A DNA stretch of 62,761 nucleotides from Guptibacillus hwajinpoensis (lineage in GTDB: Bacteria; Bacillota; Bacilli; Bacillales; Bacillaceae_O), in assembly GCA_016841765.1 (NCBI GenBank), contig JAENYN010000027.1, positions 1 through 62,761 on the forward strand. Direction: 5' to 3'. A program made the translations under genes and the position numbers. Below are positions 47,873 through 59,026 of this stretch, piece after piece; position 1 is the first letter of the stretch, and each line of letters opens with the position of its first letter. Under the pieces are notes generated by a model. The model did no database searches. It was not told the DNA's origin and saw only the letters and a list, made by a program, of their open reading frames with translations.

Positions 47873-49822
47873 ATGAATCGTATCTTCCGGAATACAATAT
47901 TCTATTTATTAATATTTTTGGTTGTAATCGGTGTTGTAAGCTTTTTTAACGGATCAAACCAACAAACAGAACCGATGGCTTACGACCAATTTCTTTCTAA
48001 ATTGGAACAGGGTGATGTGAAGTCCATCTCGCTGCAGCCTGAACGTGGCGTATATGCCATTAAGGGCCAGTTGTCCGACTATGGGGAAGATGAATATTTT
48101 CTCACATACGGCCCGGACAGCGAACAGTTCATGACAAGGATCACTGACGCTGTCCAGCAGTCGAAAGTGGAAATCAAGCCTGCTGAAGAAACCAGCGGCT
48201 GGGTAACCTTTTTCACATCAATCATTCCATTTGTCATTATCTTTATTTTGTTCTTCTTCTTGCTGAACCAGGCTCAGGGCGGCGGCGGCCGTGTCATGAA
48301 CTTCGGGAAAAGCAAGGCGAAGCTCTATAGTGAGGATAAGAAAAAAGTCCGGTTCAAAGATGTGGCCGGTGCAGATGAAGAGAAACAGGAGCTCGTCGAA
48401 GTCGTCGATTTCCTGAAAGACCCGCGCAAGTTTTCACAGCTTGGTGCCCGAATTCCTAAAGGTGTCCTTCTCGTAGGCCCTCCAGGAACCGGTAAAACAT
48501 TGCTTGCCCGTGCGGTTGCAGGGGAAGCTGGCGTGCCTTTCTTCTCAATCAGCGGCTCCGACTTCGTTGAAATGTTTGTCGGTGTCGGTGCATCCCGTGT
48601 GCGCGACCTGTTTGAGAATGCGAAAAAGAATTCACCGTGTATCATTTTCATTGATGAAATTGATGCGGTCGGACGCCAGCGCGGCGCCGGTCTCGGCGGC
48701 GGCCATGATGAACGCGAACAGACGCTGAACCAATTGCTTGTAGAGATGGATGGCTTCGGTGCAAACGAAGGCATCATCATAATCGCAGCGACAAACCGTC
48801 CGGATATCCTGGACCCGGCCCTGCTTCGTCCCGGCCGTTTTGACAGGCAGATCCCTGTCGGCCGTCCAGACGTAAAAGGCCGTGAAGAAGTATTGAAAGT
48901 CCATGCGCAAAACAAGCCGCTGGATGATTCTGTTGATTTGAAAACAATTGCCATGCGCACACCTGGTTTCTCAGGCGCTGACCTTGAGAACCTGTTAAAC
49001 GAAGCAGCACTTGTCGCTGCACGTTCGAACAAAGATAAAGTGGATATGGATGATGTCGAAGAAGCGATTGACAGGGTCATTGCCGGACCTGCCAAGAAAA
49101 GCCGCGTCATTTCCCAGAAAGAACGGAATATCGTCGCTTATCACGAAGCGGGCCATACCATTATCGGGGTCATGCTTGAAGATGCCGATATGGTCCACAA
49201 GGTGACCATCGTTCCGCGCGGCCAGGCTGGCGGATACGCTGTCATGCTTCCGAAAGAAGACCGTTACTTCATGACCAAGCCGGAGCTTCTCGATAAAATC
49301 ACAGGGCTTCTCGGCGGACGCGTCGCTGAAGAGATTGTGTTCGGCGAAGTAAGTACGGGAGCACACAACGACTTCCAGAAAGCTACGAATATCGCCCGCA
49401 AGATGGTTACTGAATACGGCATGAGCGACAAGCTCGGCCCGATGCAGTTCGGCCATCCGCAGGAGCAGGTATTCCTTGGCCGTGACATAAACAGCGATCC
49501 GAATTACAGTGATCAAATCGCTTATGAAATCGACCTTGAGATCCAGCGTATTATCAGTGAGTCCTATGAACGGGCGCGCCACATCATTGAAGAACATCGC
49601 GACAAGCATACGCTGATCGCCAAAACACTTCTTGAAGTTGAAACGCTGGATGCCCAGCAAATCAAACATCTCGTCGACCACGGCACACTGCCTGACAGAG
49701 ATTACAGCGCAGATGGGAACGGCACAGACAAAGAGCCTGCATCCTATGAAGATGTAAAAGTGAATATCAATTCCAAATCCGATAAAGAGGATGAGGAAAA
49801 CGATAATCAAAATAAGGAATAA
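47873..49822 (+). CDS. ftsH: ATP-dependent membrane zinc protease FtsH
   Basis: A 649-aa hexameric AAA+ protease. TM1 is about residues 9-24 and TM2 about 111-131. Walker A GPPGTGKT is at 202-209, Walker B IIFIDEID at 247-254, and the zinc motif HEAGH at 424-428. The acidic, Lys/Asn-rich C-terminal tail is typical of Bacillus. It degrades membrane and regulatory proteins, including Spo0E-type phosphatases in B. subtilis. AGGAGGTAAGGA precedes the ATG. Confidence 0.98.
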   Translation: MNRIFRNTIFYLLIFLVVIGVVSFFNGSNQQTEPMAYDQFLSKLEQGDVKSISLQPERGVYAIKGQLSDYGEDEYFLTYGPDSEQFMTRITDAVQQSKVEIKPAEETSGWVTFFTSIIPFVIIFILFFFLLNQAQGGGGRVMNFGKSKAKLYSEDKKKVRFKDVAGADEEKQELVEVVDFLKDPRKFSQLGARIPKGVLLVGPPGTGKTLLARAVAGEAGVPFFSISGSDFVEMFVGVGASRVRDLFENAKKNSPCIIFIDEIDAVGRQRGAGLGGGHDEREQTLNQLLVEMDGFGANEGIIIIAATNRPDILDPALLRPGRFDRQIPVGRPDVKGREEVLKVHAQNKPLDDSVDLKTIAMRTPGFSGADLENLLNEAALVAARSNKDKVDMDDVEEAIDRVIAGPAKKSRVISQKERNIVAYHEAGHTIIGVMLEDADMVHKVTIVPRGQAGGYAVMLPKEDRYFMTKPELLDKITGLLGGRVAEEIVFGEVSTGAHNDFQKATNIARKMVTEYGMSDKLGPMQFGHPQEQVFLGRDINSDPNYSDQIAYEIDLEIQRIISESYERARHIIEEHRDKHTLIAKTLLEVETLDAQQIKHLVDHGTLPDRDYSADGNGTDKEPASYEDVKVNINSKSDKEDEENDNQNKE

Positions 49823-49883
49823 AATGAATAGGGATGCATGCAGGTAGAAAGTTTCATGGACCCAGCATAATCCCACCAAATTT

Positions 49884-49920
49884 CGCATGTGGTTTCGTAA
49901 TTGAAATCACATGCGTTTTT
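49884..49920 (+). terminator. ftsH terminator
   Basis: CGCATGTG pairs with CACATGCG, extended inward by TTTC/GAAA, followed by a T run. Confidence 0.92.
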
Positions 49921-50147
49921 GTTTACTGCGTCCATTTTCTTTTCGTTTTCATAAAACATTATTCACATAATGAAAAAAACAGGCTTTGAGAGCAAGAATA
50001 AATCGGAAAATAAATCTAAAAAGTATAAACCGTTTATTCACCAATCGATTCCGCCGGAGAGCTTCGCTGGGGTCCCGGCTGTTCTGTGCTATACCATGTA
50101 AAGATCGACTACTCATTATTCCTTGTGAGAATTTTGGTATCATAACT

Positions 50148-50284
50148 GAGTGGATTGGAGCGGAAGGCATTCGACTCCAGCGGGAATAGCGAACAGGGGA
50201 GACCCCGCAGGCGCGAACAGCGCCGAGGAGGCTCCCCGATCGCCCCGCGGAAAGCGAATGCCTGCAGCGGAAAGGAACGGACAA
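50148..50284. repeat. GC-rich Bacillaceae repeat, copy 3 (full)
   Basis: A 137-bp element: TGGATTGGAGCGGAAGGCAT, GGGGAGACCCCGCAGGCGC, GCCGAGGAGGCTCCCCG, CCGCGGAAAGCGAATGCCTG, AGCGGAAAGGAACGGAC. GGCATTCG near one end and CGAATGCC near the other make it self-complementary. This type is widespread between genes in Bacillaceae. The rest of 49921-50632 shows no gene. Confidence 0.85.
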
Positions 50285-50632
50285 GGTCTGGCATAGATCA
50301 ATAAACGGTGCGTTTGTTTACTAACTTGACAGCGTAAAAAAGAGTTTAGGAACAAAGCTTCTTTTATTAAGCAATGTGATAAAAAATAATTAATATAAGA
50401 TTTTGCACAGGGCTGAAATACGCTACCATGCAGGCATCCATTTTCACCATGGACTGCAAGCTGGCAAGGGTATTGCATTCTAACTGGTGCTGTGCTTCAG
50501 GATAGTATAAAATGACATATGTAATCTTGTTAGGCTGTCCATCCGACAGTCAGCGGGATAACATATAACTTCCGATAACCTAAAAGCAAGAATGGCACTG
50601 GCCATATATTTTAAAGGTAAGTGGTGATAATT

Positions 50633-51427
50633 GTGATTTTTGTGCTGGATGTAGGGAATACAAATACTGTCCTTGGCGTATACGAGGGCGATTACTTGAA
50701 GTATCACTGGCGGATCGAAACAAGCCGCAACAAGACAGAAGACGAATACGGGATGATCATGAAATCCCTTCTTGAACATGTCGGCCTGACATTTGCCGAC
50801 ATTGAAGGGGCGATCATTTCTTCTGTTGTGCCGCCGATCATGTTTTCGCTTGAACGGATGTTTGATAAATACTTTCATGTCAAGCCGCTGATTGTCGGGC
50901 CGGGCATCAAGACCGGTCTGAATATCAAATATGATAATCCGAAAGAAGTCGGTGCCGACCGGATTGTCAATGCGGTGGCCGGCATCCATTATTACGGGGC
51001 GCCGCTGATCATCGTCGATTTCGGCACGGCGACAACGTACTGCTCGATCAACGAAGACAAACACTATATGGGCGGCCTGATTGCCCCCGGCATTAATATC
51101 TCAACTGAAGCCCTCTATTCACGGGCTGCAAAACTGCCGCGCATCGAAATCCAAAGGCCGGCGGCCATTGTCGGCAAAAATACGGTGACCGCCATGCAGT
51201 CCGGCATTTATTATGGATATGTCGGCCAGGTGGACGGAATTGTCTCCCGAATGAAAAAACAGTCCGCACGAACGCCTAAAGTCATTGCTACAGGCGGACT
51301 TGCATCTTTAATTGCCGAAGAATCGGACACAATTGATTTAGTCGATAAATTTTTGACGTTAAAAGGACTGCATTTGATTTATATGCGGAACAGCAGTCCT
51401 GCTGCAGCTGAGAAAGGAGAAATTTGA
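50633..51427 (+). CDS. coaX: Type III pantothenate kinase
   Basis: A 264-aa acetate-kinase-fold enzyme that phosphorylates pantothenate, the first step of CoA synthesis. It has [13 protein letters not shown] (phosphate loop), [11 protein letters not shown], the catalytic [10 protein letters not shown] and [10 protein letters not shown] choose the GTG at 50633 with AGTGGTGA 5 nt upstream, giving a start like other CoaX proteins; GTG codons 12 and 9 nt earlier are less suitable. It overlaps hslO by one base. Confidence 0.94.
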   Translation: MIFVLDVGNTNTVLGVYEGDYLKYHWRIETSRNKTEDEYGMIMKSLLEHVGLTFADIEGAIISSVVPPIMFSLERMFDKYFHVKPLIVGPGIKTGLNIKYDNPKEVGADRIVNAVAGIHYYGAPLIIVDFGTATTYCSINEDKHYMGGLIAPGINISTEALYSRAAKLPRIEIQRPAAIVGKNTVTAMQSGIYYGYVGQVDGIVSRMKKQSARTPKVIATGGLASLIAEESDTIDLVDKFLTLKGLHLIYMRNSSPAAAEKGEI

Positions 51428-52323
51428 TGAGCAGTGATTATTTAGTGAGGGCCCTGGCATTTGACGGCCAAATCAGAGCTTACGCTGCGCGGACAACAGA
51501 GACGATTTCCGAAGCGCAGCGCCGCCATCAGTCATGGCCGACAGCATCCGCGGCACTGGGCCGTACCATGACTGCTTCGGCCATGCTTGGTGCCATGTTA
51601 AAAGGAAATGATAAAATCACCGTGAAAGTGGAAGGCGGCGGCCCGGTTGGGGTCATCGTCGTCGATGCGAACGGTAAAGGGGAAGTCCGCGGTTATGTCA
51701 CAAATCCGCAGACGCATTTTGATTTGAACGAACACGGAAAACTTGATGTAGCAAGGGCTGTCGGAACCGCCGGCACACTTTCCGTCGTAAAAGATGTCGG
51801 CATGCGTGATTACTTTACCGGGCAGGTGCCGCTTGTTTCGGGAGAACTGGGTGAAGACTTTACGTATTATCTCGTATCGTCCGAGCAGGTGCCTTCCTCC
51901 GTCGGTGTCGGTGTCCTCGTCAATCCTGATAATACGATACTGGCAGCCGGCGGGTTTATCATCCAGGTGATGCCGGGTGCCGGTGAAGAAACGATTACAT
52001 TCCTCGAAAAGAGGATTCAGTCGCTTCCGGCTGTTTCGACCATGATCAAGGAGGGGCTGACTCCGGAAGGGTTGCTGTACCGAGTGCTTGGCGAGGAAAG
52101 TGTCAAAGTTCTTGACTCTCTTCCTGTCACTTTTGAATGCGGCTGTTCAGAAGAACGCCTTTCAAACGCCATTATTGGACTAGGCTCAGAGGAAATTGAA
52201 GATATGATCGAAGAAGATGGGGAAGCAGAAGCCTTTTGCCATTTTTGCAACGAACGCTATCATTTTAACAAAGACGAGCTGACTTCTTTATTGGAAGAGA
52301 GCAAGCAAAGGGAAACTGAATAG
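51427..52323 (+). CDS. hslO: Redox-regulated chaperone Hsp33
   Basis: A 298-aa holdase activated by oxidation. It begins [19 protein letters not shown]. The C-terminal redox switch has four zinc-binding cysteines: CGC (in [10 protein letters not shown]) and CHFC about 30 residues later. The ATG has AAAGGAG 7 nt upstream, and its first base is the last base of the coaX stop. Confidence 0.96.
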   Translation: MSSDYLVRALAFDGQIRAYAARTTETISEAQRRHQSWPTASAALGRTMTASAMLGAMLKGNDKITVKVEGGGPVGVIVVDANGKGEVRGYVTNPQTHFDLNEHGKLDVARAVGTAGTLSVVKDVGMRDYFTGQVPLVSGELGEDFTYYLVSSEQVPSSVGVGVLVNPDNTILAAGGFIIQVMPGAGEETITFLEKRIQSLPAVSTMIKEGLTPEGLLYRVLGEESVKVLDSLPVTFECGCSEERLSNAIIGLGSEEIEDMIEEDGEAEAFCHFCNERYHFNKDELTSLLEESKQRETE

Positions 52324-52339
52324 ACTGGGGAGAAGTTCT

Positions 52340-53275
52340 TTGAAACAGAGGGGTTTATGGGTGCTGGTCATCCTGCTGGCGGCAAGCAACCTGGCAACAG
52401 GATATATGTGGTGGGACAATACAAGCAGCAATGCAGTACACACCGGAGCCGAAGGAACAGATGAAAAAGCAGGTGCCGGGATTGTAAAAGCCGAAACGGT
52501 TGCAAAAGTAGGCGAAGAACAAATCAGCCGGGAAGCCTGGGTGGAAGATCTCGTTTCCCTTTACGGCCGTGAGCGCCTTCGTGAGCTGGTCAACCGTAAA
52601 GTTGTCCGCAGCATGGCCGAAAAAGAAGGAATCACCATTTCGGAAAAAGTGCTGGACCAGGAGCTGAAGCTTTTAGACCAAATGTATCAAAATGATTTTG
52701 GCGACACCCCTATTGAAGGGGATCGGCCGAATGAAAAAGAAAGGCGCAGCCAGGTGGAATATGCCCTTTTGCTGGAAGAGCTGCTGACAAAAGATGTTGT
52801 TGTTTCCGTAGAAGAAATGAAAAACTATTATGAGGCTAATAAAGACCTTTTTACCATTCCAGCCGGTTATAAATTGTCCCATATCACTGTGCCGACTGCT
52901 GAGGAAGCTAAAGCAGTCGCTGAAGAGCTGAAGGGCGGCTCAAGCTTTGATGCACTGGCGATGGAACGGTCGACGGATGAATTCACAGCGGCCCAGGGCG
53001 GAACCCTTGGCTTTATCCCGCTTGACAGCGGGCTTGTGCCGGACCGTTACTTTGAAACGGCAGAAAATCTCGAAGAAGGAGCAATCAGCGATCCGCTTGA
53101 AACAGAGGATGGTTTTGCCGTCATCAAGCTCCATCAAAAAAGTGATGGGACCACATACACTTTTGAAGATGTAAAAGGACAAATCCGCCGGCAAATCGCC
53201 ATGAGCCAGATTGACGGGGATTTTTCACCGGAAATCTTTTGGGAAGAAGCGAATGTAAGCTGGATTTATGAATAA
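52340..53275 (+). CDS. yacD: PrsA-like peptidyl-prolyl isomerase YacD
   Basis: A 311-aa exported or membrane-anchored foldase. An N-terminal hydrophobic segment (LWVLVILLAASNLATGYMWW, about 5-25) precedes a SurA-N-like helical region and a parvulin (PPIC) domain at about 170-270 (YKLSHITVPTAEEAKAVAEE; GGTLGFIPL). It is expected to assist folding of secreted proteins. No lipobox cysteine is present, unlike PrsA. It starts at TTG with GGGGAG upstream. Confidence 0.92.
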   Translation: MKQRGLWVLVILLAASNLATGYMWWDNTSSNAVHTGAEGTDEKAGAGIVKAETVAKVGEEQISREAWVEDLVSLYGRERLRELVNRKVVRSMAEKEGITISEKVLDQELKLLDQMYQNDFGDTPIEGDRPNEKERRSQVEYALLLEELLTKDVVVSVEEMKNYYEANKDLFTIPAGYKLSHITVPTAEEAKAVAEELKGGSSFDALAMERSTDEFTAAQGGTLGFIPLDSGLVPDRYFETAENLEEGAISDPLETEDGFAVIKLHQKSDGTTYTFEDVKGQIRRQIAMSQIDGDFSPEIFWEEANVSWIYE

Positions 53276-53428
53276 GAATGAATGGGGGGCGCTATGCCCC
53301 CTTTTGCATACCAAAAAATAAACAAGTTGAACGCCCCGGATTAGACAGTAAAAAATTGACGGTATGCACCTTTTCTGTTACATTTAATATAATACCAATA
53401 AAAATACTCGGGATTAAGAGGTGACAGG

Positions 53429-54355
53429 ATGAGAGTTGCAAATTCGATAACAGAGTTAATCGGCAACACACCGGTTGTAAAGTTGAACAGGCTGACGGAT
53501 GAAAATAGCGCAGATGTCTATTTGAAATTGGAATACATGAATCCGGGCAGCAGTGTGAAAGACAGGATTGCCCTGGCGATGATTGAAGCGGCTGAAAAAG
53601 ACGGCAAGCTCAAAGCGGGCGACACAATCATTGAGCCGACTAGCGGCAATACCGGCATTGGCCTTGCGATGGTCGCTGCCGCAAAAGGAATCAATGCCAT
53701 TTTTGTCATGCCCGATACGATGAGCATGGAGCGCCGGAATTTGCTTAAAGCATACGGCGCGAAACTTGTTCTCACACCTGGCAGCGAAGGGATGGGCGGA
53801 GCGATCAGGAAAGCGAAAGAACTCGCTGAGGAAAAAGGGTATTTTATGCCGCAGCAGTTCGAGAATCCGGCCAATCCGGCCATTCATAAAAACACGACAG
53901 CCCGTGAAATTGTCGAGCAGATGGGCGACAGCCTGGACGCGTTCATTTCCGGTGTCGGAACCGGCGGAACGATCTCCGGTGTCGGTGAGGTACTGAAAGA
54001 AACGTATAAGGATGTCAAAATAATTGCCCTCGAGCCGAGTGCGTCACCGGTTTTATCCGGCGGCGATCCGGGTCCGCACAAAATCCAGGGAATCGGCGCA
54101 GGTTTTGTGCCCGATACGCTGAACACGGATGTTTACGACGAAGTGATGAAAATTGATAATGATGAATCATTTGAATGGGCGCGGCGCGCGGCCAGAGAAG
54201 AAGGCATTCTCGGCGGCATCTCTTCCGGCGCTGCCATTTCCGCAGCCATCAAGGTCGCGAAAAAACTCGGCAAAGGAAAGAAAGTACTTGCAATCATACC
54301 AAGTAACGGGGAGCGTTACTTGAGCACGCCGCTATATCAGTTTGATGAGGAGTAA
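53429..54355 (+). CDS. cysK: Cysteine synthase A
   Basis: A 308-aa PLP enzyme that makes cysteine from O-acetylserine and sulfide. It has [11 protein letters not shown] with the Schiff-base Lys, the [10 protein letters not shown] substrate loop, [10 protein letters not shown] phosphate binding and a [10 protein letters not shown] segment. The ATG follows AGAGGTGACAGG. Upstream a perfect TATAAT (53388-53393) precedes an AT-rich ACCAATAAAAATACTCGG stretch that might be a CymR site; this is weak. Confidence 0.97.
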   Translation: MRVANSITELIGNTPVVKLNRLTDENSADVYLKLEYMNPGSSVKDRIALAMIEAAEKDGKLKAGDTIIEPTSGNTGIGLAMVAAAKGINAIFVMPDTMSMERRNLLKAYGAKLVLTPGSEGMGGAIRKAKELAEEKGYFMPQQFENPANPAIHKNTTAREIVEQMGDSLDAFISGVGTGGTISGVGEVLKETYKDVKIIALEPSASPVLSGGDPGPHKIQGIGAGFVPDTLNTDVYDEVMKIDNDESFEWARRAAREEGILGGISSGAAISAAIKVAKKLGKGKKVLAIIPSNGERYLSTPLYQFDEE

Positions 54356-54364
54356 GGAATCATG

Positions 54365-54393
54365 CAGTCCGGCTATAGCCGGGCTGTTTTTTT
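54365..54393 (+). terminator. cysK terminator
   Basis: CAGTCCGGC pairs with GCCGGGCTG (one G-U) around TATA and is followed by seven T. Confidence 0.93.
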
Positions 54394-54488
54394 GTTTCTT
54401 TTGGGGTAAGGGAGTTGTTATACGGATAAGTCCAGTGAAGCAGGGACAGCTATACAGAGGAGGCAGGGGGTGGGAACCAGAGCGCTTT

Positions 54489-54724
54489 GGCGTGAAAGGA
54501 CCAGGTTATGGCGTGAATGCGGTGGTGAACGGCGTGATACGAATCGTCTGGCGTGAAAAAAGAGGGGTTTGGCATGAAAAGAGACGATTATCGCGTGAAA
54601 CCAGTATCCGTTAGCGTGAAAACTAGAATACATGGCGTGAAAAGCGGCAATTGGCCGAATCCTTACAAATATCCCGCGTGAATAGTGGAAGATTTGGCGT
54701 GAATCAGTGTCCGCACGGCGTGAA
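54489..54724 (+). repeat. 21-bp iteron-like GGCGTGAA array
   Basis: GGCGTGAA or a one-base variant starts at 54489, 54510, 54531, 54550, 54571, 54592, 54613, 54634, 54675, 54696 and 54717. A degenerate unit lies near 54653 and possibly another near 54468. Spacing is 21 bp except one 19-bp step and one 41-bp gap holding the degenerate unit. The 13-nt spacers are all different. All copies point the same way, and 21 bp is two helical turns. It lies between the cysK terminator and the pabB -10 (TATAAT, 54868-54873). No gene is supported in 54394-54905. Confidence 0.9.
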
Positions 54725-54905
54725 TAGGGCGCAAAAACGACATAGCCATAACTCCAAAAGCAAAAACTCACTCTTTTTACCCCTACAAAATCAACCGACT
54801 CCTCATCAACAACAAACGACACTGCCCCGGAAAATTGTTTGGGATATCGTTTTTCCCGCCGCTCCCTTATAATAAAAAACATGAGATGTTACAGGAGTGT
54901 GAACA

Positions 54906-56327
54906 ATGAACAAACCAGAAGCTGTTGCTTACGAGGCGATTCCGTTTGAACAGGAAAATGTTTTTTTATCATATAAAGCACTTGCCAAAGGAAAACCATA
55001 TTCGATGATCTTAGAAAGCGGCCAGCGCGGAAATTATACAATTGTCGGGCTTGAGCCGGAAGCTGTCCTGAAAGGAAAAGACGGTAAATTAACAATAAGC
55101 CGTAACGGAACAGTGACAACGGTAGAAGGTGATGTCCTTTCCTCAATGAAAACATTCATGGGGCAGTTTGATGAAGCGCCGCTACCCGGCCTGCCTGATT
55201 TTCAGGGTGGTGCCAGCGGTTTCTTGAGTTACGACTACGTGCGGGAAATCGAAGAGCTGCCATCCGTTAGCACCGATGACCTCAAAACACCCGATCTGTA
55301 TTTTGCGGTTTACCGTGATGTGTTCGTATATGATTATCATGAAAAGAGGCTATATCTTATTGCACGGGCGGACACACGCCAAAAAGCGGAGGAAAAAGCG
55401 GCAGCATACAAAACGATGTGGATGGACGTCCCTTCTGCTCTAGAAACCGAAAACGGACCAGAAACCCTTCCGGCAGATCATTCTCTTTCTGTTTCGATGG
55501 ACGAAGCTGCCTTTATGGATGCCGTTGAAGCTGTCCAGGAATACATAAGGTCAGGTGACGTTTTTCAGGTGAATCTTTCTGTCCGCCAGACACAGCCGCT
55601 GTCGACAGAACCGCTGGCAATCTATGAAGAACTGAGAAAGCTTAATCCATCGCCGTATATGGGCTATTTGCATTTTCCAGAGTTCCAGCTCGTTAGCGGT
55701 TCCCCGGAGCTGCTCGTGAAGAAAAAGGGGTCGTCCGTCAGCACACGCCCGATTGCCGGGACAAGATCCCGCGGCAAAACGGAAGAAGAAGATTACTCGC
55801 TTGCATCCGAATTGATCAACAATGAAAAGGAGCGGGCCGAGCATGTCATGCTTGTCGACCTGGAGCGGAATGACCTCGGCAAAGTATGCCGCTACGGGAC
55901 CGTGGCGGTTGATGAGTTTATGACGATTGAGCGGTATTCCCATGTCATGCATATCGTCTCCAATGTGACCGGGGAGCTTTCCGGCGGTTATGACGGTTAT
56001 GACCTGATCCGAGCGGCGTTTCCGGGCGGAACAATCACGGGTGCTCCGAAAGTGCGGACAATGGAGATTATCGAAGAGCTTGAGCCTGTCCGCCGCGGCG
56101 TGTATACCGGTTCGATCGGGTGGATCGGGTTTTCAGGCGACCTGGAAATGAATATCACAATCAGGACGCTTATCGCAAAGGATGGACAGGCCCATGTCCA
56201 GGCAGGAGCGGGAATTGTCATCGATTCCAACCCGAAACATGAATACAAGGAATCGCTTAAAAAGGCAAAAGCGCTCTGGGCTGCGAAACAGCAGAGCGAA
56301 CAGCAGGAAAGGGGCAGCAGCTTATGA
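54906..56327 (+). CDS. pabB: Aminodeoxychorismate synthase component I
   Basis: A 473-aa chorismate-binding enzyme that, with PabA, makes 4-amino-4-deoxychorismate for folate. The C-terminal core includes [47 protein letters not shown] and the [20 protein letters not shown] motif. The N-terminal half is the usual anthranilate-synthase-like domain. ATG follows AGGAGTG. It heads the folate operon and overlaps pabA by 4 nt. Confidence 0.96.
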   Translation: MNKPEAVAYEAIPFEQENVFLSYKALAKGKPYSMILESGQRGNYTIVGLEPEAVLKGKDGKLTISRNGTVTTVEGDVLSSMKTFMGQFDEAPLPGLPDFQGGASGFLSYDYVREIEELPSVSTDDLKTPDLYFAVYRDVFVYDYHEKRLYLIARADTRQKAEEKAAAYKTMWMDVPSALETENGPETLPADHSLSVSMDEAAFMDAVEAVQEYIRSGDVFQVNLSVRQTQPLSTEPLAIYEELRKLNPSPYMGYLHFPEFQLVSGSPELLVKKKGSSVSTRPIAGTRSRGKTEEEDYSLASELINNEKERAEHVMLVDLERNDLGKVCRYGTVAVDEFMTIERYSHVMHIVSNVTGELSGGYDGYDLIRAAFPGGTITGAPKVRTMEIIEELEPVRRGVYTGSIGWIGFSGDLEMNITIRTLIAKDGQAHVQAGAGIVIDSNPKHEYKESLKKAKALWAAKQQSEQQERGSSL

Positions 56328-56923
56328 TTCTGATGATCGATAACTATGATTCGTTTACGTATAATCTCGTCCAATATCTCGGTGAACTAGGAGAAGAGGT
56401 CGTTGTCAGGCGCAATGACAAAATAAGCATCCGCGAAATCGAGAATCTGTCCCCTGATGTGATTGTCATTTCTCCGGGACCGTGCACACCTAATGAAGCG
56501 GGGGTCAGCCTTGATGCCATCAGCCATTTTGCCGGGACGATTCCGATTTTCGGCGTCTGCCTCGGCCATCAGTCGATTGCCCAGGCTTTTGGGGGAGAGG
56601 TCGTCCGTTCAGGGCGCTTAATGCATGGAAAAACATCACCGGTATATCATGACGGCAAAACGATTTTTGAAAACATGGCCAGTCCGTTTCAAGCGACGCG
56701 ATATCACTCGCTAATTGTGAATCCGGAATCGCTTCCTGATTGCTTTGAAATCTCGGCCTGGACGGAAGATGGGGAAATCATGGCAATCCGCCATAAAACA
56801 CTGGCAGCTGAAGGGGTGCAGTTCCATCCTGAATCGGTCATTACAGAAAACGGCATCGAATTGCTGCGGTCTTTTGTGTCCCGGCATTCTCCAGGGAGCA
56901 AGCTATTATGCACATCTTCCTGA
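56324..56923 (+). CDS. pabA: Glutamine amidotransferase (PabA/TrpG)
   Basis: A 199-aa class I glutaminase. The catalytic Cys is in [15 protein letters not shown] (about 79), and the His-Glu pair in GVQFHPESV (about 168-170). It supplies ammonia to PabB; in B. subtilis the same subunit also serves anthranilate synthase. It overlaps pabB by 4 nt and pabC by 16 nt. Confidence 0.96.
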   Translation: MILMIDNYDSFTYNLVQYLGELGEEVVVRRNDKISIREIENLSPDVIVISPGPCTPNEAGVSLDAISHFAGTIPIFGVCLGHQSIAQAFGGEVVRSGRLMHGKTSPVYHDGKTIFENMASPFQATRYHSLIVNPESLPDCFEISAWTEDGEIMAIRHKTLAAEGVQFHPESVITENGIELLRSFVSRHSPGSKLLCTSS

Positions 56924-57786
56924 ATGGGGATATCCTTCCTGAAGAAAGGGCGTCCATTTCCCCGTTTGATCATGGATATATGTACGGACTTGGCCTGTTT
57001 GAAACATTCCCTGTCTACGAAGGCGTCCCGTTTTTACTGGATGATCACCTTGAGCGCCTTAACAGGGGACTTAGTGAACTGGGCATCATGTTACAATGGA
57101 GCCGTGAACAAATCATCAGAGACCTCAACCGGCTCCTTGACGCCAACGGCCTTAAGCATGCATATGTGCGCCTGAATGTTTCGGCCGGGAACGCGGCGGT
57201 CGGATTGCAGACAGAACCCTATCGGGAGCCGACACGAATCATTTATATAAAACCGCTCAATCCTGAATCAGGCATACAAGAAAAAAGCGCAGTTTTCCTG
57301 GAAACGAAACGCAACACACCAGAGGGAAAAAGCAGACTTAAATCCCATCACTACTTGAACAACATTCTCGCTAAACGGGAAATCGGGGGAAATCCCGGAA
57401 TCGAAGGGATTTTCCTTACTGAGAATGGCTTTTTGGCAGAAGGCATCGTCTCCAATCTTTTTTGGATGAAAGGTGGACAGCTTTACACACCTGCCGTTGA
57501 AACCGGCATCCTGGCCGGAATCATGCGGGAATTTGTACTAGCACTCGCCCGCCGGTCCGGCATCACGGCAGAGGAAGGGTTTTACCGAAAAGAAGAGCTG
57601 CTGGATAGTGATGAAGCATTTATAACAAATTCCATCCAGGGAATTGTCCCGCTTAAGAAAATCGGGACTGTCGAGATGCCCGGAAAACGCGGGGCAGCTG
57701 CACTGGATTTTCACCAAAGCTATATCAAGGCCAGAACCAATCTCTGGTCAATCAATGATTTACAGAGCGGAGGGTGGACCAAGTGA
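56908..57786 (+). CDS. pabC: Aminodeoxychorismate lyase
   Basis: A 292-aa fold-IV PLP enzyme that releases p-aminobenzoate and pyruvate. It has [17 protein letters not shown], the Lys-containing [16 protein letters not shown], and [18 protein letters not shown]. It overlaps pabA at the start and the folP start at the end. Confidence 0.94.
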   Translation: MHIFLNGDILPEERASISPFDHGYMYGLGLFETFPVYEGVPFLLDDHLERLNRGLSELGIMLQWSREQIIRDLNRLLDANGLKHAYVRLNVSAGNAAVGLQTEPYREPTRIIYIKPLNPESGIQEKSAVFLETKRNTPEGKSRLKSHHYLNNILAKREIGGNPGIEGIFLTENGFLAEGIVSNLFWMKGGQLYTPAVETGILAGIMREFVLALARRSGITAEEGFYRKEELLDSDEAFITNSIQGIVPLKKIGTVEMPGKRGAAALDFHQSYIKARTNLWSINDLQSGGWTK

Positions 57787-58622
57787 AACTAACAATCGGG
57801 GAAAAGGAATACAACCTTGCGGAAAAGACGCTGATCATGGGGATTGTTAATGTAACGCCGGACTCGTTTTCGGACGGGGGCCGTTATAACGATCTCAGCA
57901 GTGCGATTGAACATGCCCGCAAACTCGTTGCGGACGGGGCTGACATCCTTGATATCGGCGGGGAATCTACGAGGCCGGGGCATGAAAAGGTTTCCGAAGA
58001 AGAAGAGCTGGAACGCGTCATTCCGGTAATCGAGGCGATTTCCAGCCAGGTCGATGCGCCGATTTCAATCGATACTTACAAAGCGGAAGTCGCCTGGCAA
58101 GCCGTTGCTGCCGGTGCCAGCATGATCAATGACGTCTGGGGGGCAAAAGCCGACCCTAACATGGCTTCTGTCATGGCGAGAGCGGGAGTGCCCGTTATTT
58201 TGATGCACAACCGGGAAAACATGGATTACACGGATGTGATGACGGATATGCTGGCAGACTTGCAAGAAAGCATCGGCCTCGTAAAAGAAGCCGGTGTCAA
58301 AGACGGCAATATCATCCTTGACCCGGGCATCGGGTTTGCCAAAACATTTGAGCATAACCTGCTTGTGATGAGGAGGCTGGAGGAACTGAAGACGCTCGGC
58401 TATCCGCTTTTGCTCGGCACTTCCCGAAAACGATTTATCGGAACTGTTCTCGATCTGCCGACAGAAGAAAGGGTCGAAGGAACAGGGGCGACAACCTGCC
58501 TTGGCATTCAAAAAGGCTGCAGCATTATACGCGTCCATGATGTGAAAGAAAACGCCCGAATGGCAAAAATGATGGATGCGATGATCGGAAAATCGTTTTC
58601 TCTTTACAAGGACACCAAATGA
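57783..58622 (+). CDS. folP: Dihydropteroate synthase
   Basis: A 279-aa TIM-barrel enzyme (Sul) that joins p-aminobenzoate to the pterin pyrophosphate; it is the sulfonamide target. It has GIVNVTPDSFSDGG, DIGGESTRPGHEKV, ILDPGIGFAKT and LGTSRKRFIGTVL. I choose the GTG at 57783, with GGAGGG 8 nt upstream; the GTG at 57774 is inside that site. It overlaps pabC by 4 nt. Confidence 0.96.
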   Translation: MKLTIGEKEYNLAEKTLIMGIVNVTPDSFSDGGRYNDLSSAIEHARKLVADGADILDIGGESTRPGHEKVSEEEELERVIPVIEAISSQVDAPISIDTYKAEVAWQAVAAGASMINDVWGAKADPNMASVMARAGVPVILMHNRENMDYTDVMTDMLADLQESIGLVKEAGVKDGNIILDPGIGFAKTFEHNLLVMRRLEELKTLGYPLLLGTSRKRFIGTVLDLPTEERVEGTGATTCLGIQKGCSIIRVHDVKENARMAKMMDAMIGKSFSLYKDTK

Positions 58623-58663
58623 TCTGCTGAGTGGATGAATACTGCAAATGAGAGGTGAATGGG

Positions 58664-59026
58664 ATGGATAAAATATATGTGAATCGGATGGGTTTTTACG
58701 GCTATCACGGCGTTTTCGCCGAAGAAAATAAACTGGGGCAGCGTTTTTATGTCGATCTCGTGCTTGAAATGGATTTGACACCGGCGAGTAAAACCGATGA
58801 TCTGGAGGAAACCGTCAATTATGCTGACATTTATGAAAAAGTGAAAGCAATTGTCGAGGGTCCGCCCCGTAAACTGGTGGAAACCGTTGCCGAGGACATC
58901 GCTGCTGCGATCCTCGAATCGTTTGCGCCCGTTCAGATTTGCACTGTCAAGGTAATAAAGCCTGATCCTCCGATTAACGGTCATTATGACTCGGTCGCGA
59001 TCGAAATGACGAGGGCACGGCAATGA
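58664..59026 (+). CDS. folB: Dihydroneopterin aldolase
   Basis: A 120-aa enzyme that cleaves dihydroneopterin to hydroxymethyl-dihydropterin. It has FYGYHGVFAEENKLGQRFYV with the substrate Glu, TVNYADIYEKV and a KVIKPDPPINGHYDSVAIEM end with the active-site Lys. The ATG at 58664 has AGAGGTGA 5 nt upstream. It overlaps folK by 4 nt. Confidence 0.95.
   Translation: MDKIYVNRMGFYGYHGVFAEENKLGQRFYVDLVLEMDLTPASKTDDLEETVNYADIYEKVKAIVEGPPRKLVETVAEDIAAAILESFAPVQICTVKVIKPDPPINGHYDSVAIEMTRARQ

Noticed and set aside
54489-54724. CRISPR array
   Set aside because: The repeat is only 8 nt and the spacers 13 nt, without cas genes; it fits a binding-site array better.
54418-54882. 154-codon minus-strand frame across the GGCGTGAA array
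   Set aside because: The repeated Phe-His-Ala pattern is a by-product of the 21-bp period; there is no ribosome binding site or family match, and it opposes both neighbours.
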